A stretch of 5,019 nucleotides of DNA from Thermoleophilia bacterium (GTDB lineage: Bacteria > Actinomycetota > Thermoleophilia > Gaiellales > Gaiellaceae), in assembly GCA_029858755.1 (NCBI GenBank), contig JAOUEK010000189.1, forward strand, positions 1 to 5,019, read 5' to 3'. The notes under the pieces were generated by a model. That model had not been told where the DNA came from and ran no database searches. It saw only the letters and a program-made list of their open reading frames with translations. Position 1 is the stretch's first letter. Every line of letters begins with the position of its first letter. This document shows, one piece after another, positions 1-5,019 of this stretch. The position numbers and the translations under genes were made by a program.

Positions 1-978
1 GCCAGGGTCGCGCTCGGCGGGTCGCCGCCGCCGCACGATCACTCGGCACATGCTCCGGGCGACCACGCGGGCCGCGGGACGGCGAGCCGTAGCCTCGCCG
101 GCCACGAGGGGAGCGCCGCCGGAGGGCACGCGGCGATGATCGGCGACGCGGTGCCCGCCGTGGGCGGGCCCAACGACCTCGACGCCCTGGCGTACCCGCC
201 GGAGGCGTTGCCGTACCAGCCCGGTCGCGTCCGGGAGTACTCGGTGACCGCCCTCGATCGCGAGCTCGAGATCGCGCCCGGCGTCTTCTTCCCCGCCTGG
301 ACGTACAACGGCACCGTCCCGGGGCCGGTGATCCGCGCCACGGAGGGCGACATCCTCCGCGTCCGCTTCGTCAACGGGGGAGTGCACCCGCACACCATCC
401 ACTTCCACGGCATCCACCCGTCGAACATGGACGGGGTCTTCGAGATCGTCGGCACGGGCGACGCGCTCACGTACGAGTTCGAGGCGAAGCCCGCCGGGTT
501 CCACGTCTACCACTGCCACGCCGCGCCGCTCAAGAAGCACATCCACAAGGGGCTGTACGGCGCCTTCATCGTCGATCCCGAGGAGCCGCGTCCCGCGGCC
601 CGCGAGATCGTGATGGTGATGAACGGGTTCGACACCGACGGCGACGGCAGCAACAACTTCTACACGGTCAACGGCCGGTCGTTCTACTACGCGCGGTACC
701 CGATCCGGGTGCGGCGCGGCGAGCTCGTCCGCATCTACCTCGCCAACCTCACCGAGTTCGATCTCGTCAACTCGTTCCATCTCCACGCCGAGTTCTTCCG
801 CTATCAGCCCACCGGCACCGGCGACGTGTGGGAGTACACGGACACGATCATGCAGTGCCAGGGCCAGCGCGGAGTGCTCGAGATCACCTTCTCCAACCCG
901 GGCAGGTTCATGTTCCACGCGCATCAGACCGAGTTCGCAGAGCTCGGCTGGATGGGGTTCTTCGAGGTCGAGGGGTGA
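1..978 (+). CDS. Two-domain multicopper oxidase (type C-like), 5'-partial
   Basis: The frame is open from the left edge to the TGA at 976-978, so the gene probably begins upstream. Numbering from the internal ATG at 136 (280 residues to the stop), domain 1 holds HPHTIHFHG (residues 84-92) and a YHCH motif with Cys127, followed by His135 and Leu140. Domain 2 holds FHLH (His215, His217) and FHAH (His261, His263). His86, Cys127 and His135 fit a type 1 copper site in domain 1 with Leu at the axial position. The four His-x-His pairs (89/91, 126/128, 215/217, 261/263) fit a trinuclear site. That layout matches type C two-domain oxidases such as the Nitrosomonas europaea blue copper oxidase. Family members oxidise a substrate and reduce O2 to water; the substrate here is unknown. 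The 45 codons before the ATG are His-rich and have about 87% GC at third positions, so they look coding. Its stop overlaps the ZIP start by one base. Copper nitrite reductase is the main alternative but is less likely because of the full trinuclear ligand set. Confidence 0.88.
   Translation, partial: ARVALGGSPPPHDHSAHAPGDHAGRGTASRSLAGHEGSAAGGHAAMIGDAVPAVGGPNDLDALAYPPEALPYQPGRVREYSVTALDRELEIAPGVFFPAWTYNGTVPGPVIRATEGDILRVRFVNGGVHPHTIHFHGIHPSNMDGVFEIVGTGDALTYEFEAKPAGFHVYHCHAAPLKKHIHKGLYGAFIVDPEEPRPAAREIVMVMNGFDTDGDGSNNFYTVNGRSFYYARYPIRVRRGELVRIYLANLTEFDLVNSFHLHAEFFRYQPTGTGDVWEYTDTIMQCQGQRGVLEITFSNPGRFMFHAHQTEFAELGWMGFFEVEG
121..126 (+). promoter_or_regulatory. Possible Shine-Dalgarno before the internal ATG at 136
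   Basis: GGAGGG lies 9 bases before the ATG at 136 of the oxidase gene. It would allow initiation there, giving a 280-residue protein with no signal peptide. The upstream frame is open and has coding-like third positions, so this may be a chance purine run inside a longer gene. It matters only because it bears on the choice of start. Confidence 0.25.
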
Positions 979-2165
979 TGGAAGCGGGTGCGACGACCGC
1001 CCGCGCCCGCCTCGGCTGGCGCGTCTGGGCTCTCGTGCCCGTCGTCCTGCTCGCGATCGCGGTCGCGCTGGTCGTGGCGCGCGGAGGCGACATCGTCGAC
1101 CTGATCGGCGTCAACCCGCCTCCCGCCGACGAGTTCGACGTCAGGCGCGTGGAATTCGGGCCCGGCGAAATCCGGATCCTCGTCAGGAACCCGCAGCCGG
1201 ACGACCTCACGATCGCGTCCGTCACGGTCGACGACGCCATCTGGCCCTTCGCCGTCGACGGCCCGACGACGCTCGGGAGGCTGCGCTCGAGCACGATCGT
1301 GGTCGCCTACGACTGGGTCGACGGCGAGCCGATCTCCGTCGGCGTCACGAGCTCCACGGGCATCGAGACCGTGGAGGAGATCGCCGCCGCGGTCGAGACA
1401 CCACAGGCGAGCGCACGCGGCTTCCTCGGGTACGGCCTGCTCGGCCTGCTGGTCGGGATCGTGCCGGTCGCGCTCGGGCTGCTCTGGCTGCCGTCGCTGC
1501 GCCGGGCGGACGCGCGGTGGCTCGCCGCTTTCATGGCCCTCACCGCCGGGCTGCTCACCTTCCTCGGGGTGGAGGCCCTGTTCGAGGCCTTCGAGCTGCA
1601 AGCGGCGCTGCCGGCGTCGCTCGGCGGGCCGGGGCTGGTGCTGCTCGGGGTGGCAGTCGCCGCTCTCGGCATGACCTTCCTCTCCGCGAGGCTGTCAGGG
1701 AGCGACGGGGCGGCGACAGGCGTCGCCCTCGCCGCCCTGGTCGCGATCGGCATCGGCGTGCACAACCTCGGCGAGGGTCTCGCCATCGGCGCGTCGTTCG
1801 CCGTCGGCGAGCTCGCCCTGGGCTCGTTCCTCGTGATCGGCTTCATGGTGCACAACGTCACCGAGGGGCTCGGCATCGCCGCGCCGGCTTCGCGTGGCCG
1901 TCCGTCGCTCCGCGTGCTCGCGGCGCTCGCGCTCGTCGCCGGGGCGCCGGCGATCCTCGGCGCCTGGATCGGCGGCTACACGTCGAGCGACGTGCTCGCT
2001 CCGCTCTTCTTCGCGGTGGCCGCGGGCGCCGCGCTGCAGGTGGTCGTCGAGGTGGGGCGCTACGTCGCCCGGACGTCGCCCGGCGGCCTGCGCTCCGGCT
2101 TCGTCGTCGGCGGTTTCCTCGCCGGCGTGGCGGCGATGTGGACGACAGGCCTCCTGATCGCGTGA
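978..2165 (+). CDS. ZIP-family metal permease with extra N-terminal anchor and extracytoplasmic domain
   Basis: The 395-residue protein starts at the ATG embedded in TGATG, overlapping the oxidase stop by one base. GAGGT at 964-968 lies 9 bases upstream as a Shine-Dalgarno. Residues 1-14 are basic and residues 15-34 form one membrane segment. Residues about 36-145 are soluble, with alternating hydrophobic strands suggesting a beta-sandwich. From about 150 to the end there are about eight membrane segments typical of ZIP. The ZIP metal-site motifs are HNLGEG (262-267, TM4) and HNVTEG (292-297, TM5). ZIP proteins move Zn, Fe, Mn or similar ions into the cytoplasm. An inside N terminus plus one anchor puts the soluble domain outside and ZIP TM1 in its usual orientation. 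Typical bacterial ZIPs have about 250-310 residues, so this one is long because of the added module. The Pro usually found in both motifs is replaced by Gly and Thr. The family call is firm; the transported ion is not known. Confidence 0.88.
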   Translation: MEAGATTARARLGWRVWALVPVVLLAIAVALVVARGGDIVDLIGVNPPPADEFDVRRVEFGPGEIRILVRNPQPDDLTIASVTVDDAIWPFAVDGPTTLGRLRSSTIVVAYDWVDGEPISVGVTSSTGIETVEEIAAAVETPQASARGFLGYGLLGLLVGIVPVALGLLWLPSLRRADARWLAAFMALTAGLLTFLGVEALFEAFELQAALPASLGGPGLVLLGVAVAALGMTFLSARLSGSDGAATGVALAALVAIGIGVHNLGEGLAIGASFAVGELALGSFLVIGFMVHNVTEGLGIAAPASRGRPSLRVLAALALVAGAPAILGAWIGGYTSSDVLAPLFFAVAAGAALQVVVEVGRYVARTSPGGLRSGFVVGGFLAGVAAMWTTGLLIA

Positions 2166-3511
2166 CCTCGCCGGGTCGGCGCGGTGCGCCGCCGCTCCGC
2201 GACCCGGCTTCCCTCGTCCACCCGCTCGACGACGTCCTGCCCGGCGAGGCCCGCGTGCTCGAGGCGGCCGAGGAGGCGCTCCGCGGCCGCCGCCGCGGAG
2301 CGCGCCGCCTGTGGCCTTTCCTCGGGCCTGCGTTCATCGCCGCCGTGGCCTACGTCGATCCCGGCAACTTCGCCACGAACATGGCGGCCGGCTCGAAGTA
2401 CGGCTACCTCCTGTTGTGGGTGGTGCTCAGCGCCAACCTGATGGCGATGCTCGTCCAGGCGATGAGCGCGAAGCTCGGGATCGCCACCGGGCGAAACCTC
2501 GCCGAGGTGTGCCACGACCGGTTCTCGACGCCCGCGAACGTCGCGCTCTGGCTCCAGGCGGAGGTGATCGCGATGGCCACCGACCTCGCGGAGTTCATCG
2601 GCGCGGCGATCGGGCTCAACCTCCTGTTCGGCATCGAACTGTTCCCCGCTGCGCTGCTCACCGGGATCGCGGCGTTCGCGATCCTCGCCCTTCAGACCCG
2701 CGGCTTCCGGCGGCTCGAGGCGGTGATCGCTGCGCTGATCGGCGTGATCGTGATCGCCTTCGGGTTCCAGGTGATCGTCGCCGAGCCGGCGCCCGGCGGG
2801 ATCCTGCGCGGGCTGCTCGTGCCGGGATTCTCCGGCAGCGAGAGCGTGTTGCTCGCCGTGGGCATCCTCGGAGCGACCGTGATGCCGCACGTGATCTACC
2901 TCCACTCTGCGCTCACGCAGCACCGTCTCGTCGGAGCGAGCGAGGCCGCGAAGCGTCGCATCTACCGCTTCGAGCTGATCGACGTGGTGATCGCCATGGG
3001 CCTGGCCGGGCTGATCAACATGAGCATGCTGGTCACCGCGGCCGCCGTGTTCCACACGCGCGGGCTGGAGGCGATCGGCGACGATCTCGGCGAGGTCTTC
3101 GACGGGCTCGACCAGTACGTCGGCTCCGCGGCGGCGATTCTCTTCGGCGTCGCGCTGCTCGCCTCGGGCCTCTCCTCGTCGAGCGTCGGCACGCTCGCCG
3201 GCCAGATCGTGATGCAGGGGTTCATCCGGCGGCAGATCCCGCTCTTCCTGCGGCGCGTGGTCACGATGCTGCCCGCCCTGATCCTGATCGCCGTCGGGCT
3301 CGACCCGTCGCGCTCGCTCGTGCTCAGCCAGGTCGTGCTCTCGTTCGGGATCCCCTTTGCGCTCGTCCCGTTGCTCCTCTTCTGCCGGAACCGGCAGCTG
3401 ATGGGCGCGCTCGTCAACCGGCGCGTGACGACGGGGGCGGCCGCCGTCGTGGCAGGGATCATCGTCACGCTCAACGCATACCTGGTCGCCGCGACCTTCG
3501 GCCTCGCCTGA
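2162..3511 (+). CDS. mntH: NRAMP-family divalent metal transporter (MntH-like)
   Basis: The 449-residue protein is placed at the GTG in GTGA, overlapping the ZIP stop by 4 bases. No clear Shine-Dalgarno precedes it, so translation is likely coupled to the ZIP gene. The TM1 metal motif DPGN is at residues 66-69, and the TM6 motif is A238-T-V-M241 followed by Pro242 and His243. Asp66, Asn69, Ala238 and Met241 are the positions that bind the metal in bacterial NRAMPs. Keeping the Met argues for transition metals (Mn, Fe) rather than the Mg-type NRAMP relatives that lack it. About 11 hydrophobic segments fill residues 51-448, and the protein acts as a proton-coupled importer in the inner membrane. 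An N-terminal tail of about 50 residues, ending in an Arg-rich stretch (41-49), is longer than in E. coli MntH. A GTG at 2255, with GAGG at 2246-2249, is an alternative start that would remove 31 residues. Third positions in 2162-2254 are strongly GC-rich, which favours the longer form. The symbol reflects family resemblance; the substrate is inferred. Confidence 0.92.
   Translation: MTSPGRRGAPPLRDPASLVHPLDDVLPGEARVLEAAEEALRGRRRGARRLWPFLGPAFIAAVAYVDPGNFATNMAAGSKYGYLLLWVVLSANLMAMLVQAMSAKLGIATGRNLAEVCHDRFSTPANVALWLQAEVIAMATDLAEFIGAAIGLNLLFGIELFPAALLTGIAAFAILALQTRGFRRLEAVIAALIGVIVIAFGFQVIVAEPAPGGILRGLLVPGFSGSESVLLAVGILGATVMPHVIYLHSALTQHRLVGASEAAKRRIYRFELIDVVIAMGLAGLINMSMLVTAAAVFHTRGLEAIGDDLGEVFDGLDQYVGSAAAILFGVALLASGLSSSSVGTLAGQIVMQGFIRRQIPLFLRRVVTMLPALILIAVGLDPSRSLVLSQVVLSFGIPFALVPLLLFCRNRQLMGALVNRRVTTGAAAVVAGIIVTLNAYLVAATFGLA
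2276..2303 (+). repeat. Perfect 12-bp inverted repeat (hairpin) within the NRAMP coding sequence
   Basis: GCGCTCCGCGGC at 2276-2287 is followed by a 4-base loop (CGCC) and then by its exact reverse complement at 2292-2303. It encodes the junction between the acidic helix and the Arg-rich part of the NRAMP N-terminal tail (codons 39-48). The mRNA would form a very stable stem about 115 bases after the GTG start and about 110 bases after the ZIP stop. The repeat is directly visible; any regulatory role is a guess. Arg, Gly and Ala codons made of CGC/GCC/GGC favour such palindromes in high-GC genes. Confidence 0.6.
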
Positions 3512-3515
3512 CGGC

Positions 3516-3536
3516 GGCGCGCGCCAGTACGGCGCC
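3516..3536 (+). repeat. GC-rich dyad between the NRAMP and CDF genes
   Basis: GGCGCGCGCC at 3516-3525 is a 10-base perfect palindrome, and GGCGCC follows at 3531-3536. The outer GGCGC (3516-3520) and GCGCC (3532-3536) could also pair across an 11-base loop. The dyad sits just after the NRAMP stop and just before the candidate -10 of the CDF gene, so it could be part of a weak terminator without a T-tract or an operator. Simple GC-rich composition can also explain it. Confidence 0.3.
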
Positions 3537-3542
3537 TATCCT
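3537..3542 (+). promoter_or_regulatory. Candidate -10 element for leaderless transcription of the CDF gene
   Basis: TATCCT fits the TANNNT pattern of actinobacterial -10 boxes, in a region otherwise very poor in A and T. Its last base is 8 bases before the GTG at 3551, so transcription would start at about 3549-3551, at or next to the start codon. The CDF gene has no Shine-Dalgarno, which agrees with a leaderless mRNA. No convincing -35 box was found at normal spacing. Confidence 0.4.
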
Positions 3543-3550
3543 CCCTCGGT

Positions 3551-4471
3551 GTGAGCGCGCACCACGGTCACGCCCACGACCACCGTGCCGCGGGGGAGCG
3601 CGCGCTTCTCGTCGTGCTCACGCTCACGGCGGCGTTCATGGCGGCGGAGGTGGTCGCCGGGCTGCTGACAGACAGCCTCGCCCTGCTCGCCGACGCCGGC
3701 CACATGCTCTCGGACGTCCTCTCCGCCGGCCTCGCCCTCGGGGCGATGCGACTCGCCCGCAGGCCGGCCACGCCGCAGCGGAGCTTCGGCTGGCGGCGCG
3801 CGGAGATCATCGCTGCGTTCGTGAACGGCGTCGCGCTGGTGGCCATCGCCGCCTGGATCTCCGTCGCGGCGATCCAGCGCCTGGGCGACGAGCCCGAGAT
3901 CCTCGGCGGCTGGATGCTGGTGGTCGCGCTAGGCGGCCTGGCCGTCAACGTGACCGCCGCAGGGGTGCTCGCCCGCTCCGGGCGGGGCACGCTCAACGTC
4001 GAGGCGGCATACCGCCATGTGCTCGCCGACCTGCTCGGCTCGGTCGGGGTGATCGTCGCGGCGGTGGTGATCCTGACCACGGGATGGGTCGCAGCGGACG
4101 CGCTCGTCTCGCTCGTGATCGCCGCGCTGATCGGGCTGAGCGCGTGGGGCATCGTCAGGGAGTCGACCGACGTGCTGCTCGAGTCGGCTCCCAGCGGCAT
4201 CGACGTCGAGGAGCTGGAGCGGGCGCTCGGCTCGGCGCCCGGCGTCGTCGACGTCCACGACCTCCACGTGTGGACGATCACCTCCGGCTTCGTGTCGCTC
4301 TCGGCGCACGTCCTCGTCGCGCGCGAAGAGGACTGCCACGCCCGCCGGCGCGAGCTCGAGGCGCTCCTGGCCGACCGCTTCGGCATCGCGCACACCACGC
4401 TCCAGGTCGACCACGCGGTGCCCGAGCTGCTCGCCATCCGGCGCGTCTCCGGCCCTCCGCGGCGCAGCTGA
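3551..4471 (+). CDS. Cation diffusion facilitator (CzcD/ZitB-like, zinc-type) exporter
   Basis: The 306-residue protein has the usual CDF length and plan: a short tail, six membrane segments (about residues 17-205) and a cytoplasmic C-terminal domain. Metal-site motifs are HMLSD in TM2 (His51, Asp55) and HVLAD in TM5 (His156, Asp160). This HxxxD/HxxxD pair is typical of zinc-CDFs, whereas Mn-CDFs usually have Asp or Asn in place of these His. The C-terminal domain carries HDLHVWTIT (236-244), His253, Cys262, His281 and His288, as in CzcD-like proteins. It should export Zn2+, perhaps with Co2+ or Cd2+, by proton exchange. The N terminus is His-rich (His4, 5, 7, 9 and 11), while the loop before TM5 is His-poor, so the usual His cluster seems to have moved to the tail. 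The GTG at 3551 follows a 39-base gap with no ribosome site; a leaderless start is likely. An alternative start further in would cut TM1. The metal is inferred from the motif class. Confidence 0.93.
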   Translation: MSAHHGHAHDHRAAGERALLVVLTLTAAFMAAEVVAGLLTDSLALLADAGHMLSDVLSAGLALGAMRLARRPATPQRSFGWRRAEIIAAFVNGVALVAIAAWISVAAIQRLGDEPEILGGWMLVVALGGLAVNVTAAGVLARSGRGTLNVEAAYRHVLADLLGSVGVIVAAVVILTTGWVAADALVSLVIAALIGLSAWGIVRESTDVLLESAPSGIDVEELERALGSAPGVVDVHDLHVWTITSGFVSLSAHVLVAREEDCHARRRELEALLADRFGIAHTTLQVDHAVPELLAIRRVSGPPRRS

Positions 4472-4487
4472 AGGGATCCGTCCTTTC
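4470..4487 (+). terminator. Imperfect hairpin overlapping the CDF stop codon, possible weak terminator
   Basis: GAAGGGA (4470-4476) can pair with TCCTTTC (4481-4487) as a 7-bp stem with one G-U pair and a UCCG loop. UNCG loops are often stable. The left arm begins within the TGA stop codon. No run of T residues follows, so intrinsic termination would be weak, and the hairpin may instead protect the mRNA end. Confidence 0.3.
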
Positions 4488-4491
4488 TCCC

Positions 4492-4519
4492 GATGCGCCG
4501 TGAGCCCGGCTGCGCGATC
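4492..4519 (+). repeat. Second imperfect hairpin in the CDF-deacylase gap
   Basis: GATGCGC (4492-4498) can pair with GCGC plus ATC (4512-4519) if G4516 is bulged, and an inner AGC/GCT pair (4503-4505 and 4509-4511) may add to it. It follows closely after the hairpin at the CDF stop and precedes the deacylase ribosome site. No T-tract follows. It is supported only by manual pairing. Confidence 0.2.
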
Positions 4520-4535
4520 CTGTTCGTAGCTCTCG

Positions 4536-4543
4536 AAGGAGGT
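4536..4543 (+). promoter_or_regulatory. Full Shine-Dalgarno for the YbaK-like gene
   Basis: AAGGAGGT is an exact match to the 16S anti-Shine-Dalgarno complement and ends 5 bases before the ATG at 4549. It fixes that start and stands out because none of the upstream genes has such a strong site. Confidence 0.85.
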
Positions 4544-4548
4544 GCTCG

Positions 4549-5019
4549 ATGAACGCGACGCGGAGGGAGGCGGTGCTGGCCCGCGTGCTCGACGAGGCCG
4601 GCGTCGGCTACGAGCTGCTCGGCCACGAGCGGACGGAGACGGCGGCGGCGGAGGCGGCGGCGTTGGACGTGCCGCCGCACGAGGTCGCGAAGACCGTCGT
4701 CGTGACGACGGGCGAGGGGAACGTGCGGGTGGTCGTGCCCGGCTCCGAGCGGATCGACATGCACAAGCTGCGCGAGCTGCTGAGTGGCGGCAAGGAGGTG
4801 CACCTGCTCACCGAGGACGACCTCGCACGCGACTACCCCGAGTTCGAGCTCGGCGCCGTCCCGCCGATCGGGGGGCGCGAGGACGCCGTCGTCGTCGACA
4901 CGCGGCTGGCGGCGCGCGACCACGTCCTGCTCGAGGCCGGCGCCCACGACCGGTCGGCCCGGGTCAGCCCGGCCGACCTCGTGGCCGTCGCTCGCGCGAC
5001 GACCGCCGACGTGTGCCTC
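4549..5019 (+). CDS. YbaK/EbsC-family aminoacyl-tRNA deacylase, 3'-partial
   Basis: The frame stays open for 157 codons from the ATG to the right edge. YbaK-type proteins have about 155-180 residues, so only a short tail is missing. Residues 6-25 form the N-terminal helix and strand. VAKTVVV (46-52) holds Lys48, which matches the conserved Lys of the YbaK active site. GAVPPIG (102-108) matches the conserved Gly/Pro loop that binds the tRNA 3' end. The family removes wrongly attached amino acids from tRNA in the cytoplasm (for example Cys or Ala from tRNA-Pro); the substrate here cannot be read from sequence alone. An Ala/Glu-rich run (32-38) is probably a helix. The strong ribosome site and the 77-base gap suggest its own translation control and perhaps its own transcript, though no clear promoter was seen. 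No link to the metal genes is evident. Confidence 0.9.
   Translation, partial: MNATRREAVLARVLDEAGVGYELLGHERTETAAAEAAALDVPPHEVAKTVVVTTGEGNVRVVVPGSERIDMHKLRELLSGGKEVHLLTEDDLARDYPEFELGAVPPIGGREDAVVVDTRLAARDHVLLEAGAHDRSARVSPADLVAVARATTADVCL

Noticed and set aside
828..977. An upstream extension of the ZIP protein to the ATG at 828
   Set aside because: It would overlap the oxidase by 150 bases, including its last copper-ligand motif, and the extra peptide has shadow-frame composition. The ATG at 978 gives a clean basic N terminus and anchor.
1..978. Copper nitrite reductase (NirK)
   Set aside because: The C-terminal region resembles NirK, but the NirK catalytic Asp position holds His89 and all four His-x-His pairs of a trinuclear oxidase site are present.
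1517..2161. An N-terminal extension of the NRAMP protein back to 1517
   Set aside because: The extension is an Arg-rich shadow of the ZIP gene. The GTG at 2162 lies at a coupling overlap and gives a normal-length NRAMP.
2060..3055. A 331-residue minus-strand open frame opposite the NRAMP gene
   Set aside because: It has a very His/Arg/Glu-rich low-complexity composition and lies opposite a certain gene; the apparent His-rich protein mirrors GTG/GTC codons on the other strand.
2311..4503. A 730-residue plus-strand open frame in another frame across the NRAMP and CDF genes
   Set aside because: It is dominated by Arg, Ala, Asp and Pro and overlaps two firmly identified transporters, so it is a GC-driven shadow.
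4511..4535. A promoter for the deacylase gene
   Set aside because: TAGCTC near 4526 is the only A/T-containing candidate and does not match a -10 box well; no -35 partner was found.
3568..4947. A 459-residue open frame on the minus strand across the CDF and deacylase genes
   Set aside because: It is antisense to two genes with clear family motifs, is rich in Arg/Ser/Ala typical of high-GC shadow frames, and shows no recognisable domain.

Overview
The window reads as high-GC bacterial DNA with dense, same-strand, overlapping genes. Third codon positions are mostly G or C. Short overlaps, GTG starts and one apparently leaderless gene suggest an actinobacterial-type genome (Actinomycetota, perhaps Thermoleophilia or a relative). 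That taxonomic call is an inference from composition and gene style; there is no rRNA or marker gene here.

Layout, all on the + strand: (1) positions 1-978, the 3' part of a two-domain multicopper oxidase with a His-rich N-terminal stretch that runs off the left edge; (2) 978-2165, a ZIP-family metal permease carrying an extra N-terminal membrane anchor and extracytoplasmic domain; (3) 2162-3511, an NRAMP (MntH-like) divalent metal transporter; (4) a 39-base gap with a candidate leaderless promoter; (5) 3551-4471, a CDF-family (CzcD/ZitB-like) zinc-type exporter with a His-rich N terminus; (6) a 77-base gap with two imperfect hairpins and a full Shine-Dalgarno sequence; (7) 4549 to the right edge, a YbaK/EbsC-type aminoacyl-tRNA deacylase that is nearly complete.

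The first three genes overlap by 1 and 4 bases, so they are very probably one translationally coupled operon. Together they look like a cell-surface metal redox and uptake module: an exported copper oxidase next to two unrelated permeases for divalent transition metals (Mn, Fe or Zn). The CDF exporter follows as a probable separate transcription unit that would counter metal overload. The deacylase is a tRNA quality-control gene and seems unrelated to metals. No mobile element, CRISPR array, RNA gene or convincing antisense gene was seen. The most interesting points are the oxidase-ZIP-NRAMP coupling, the unusual extracytoplasmic domain on the ZIP protein, the proline-free ZIP motifs, and a perfect 12-bp hairpin inside the start of the NRAMP gene.
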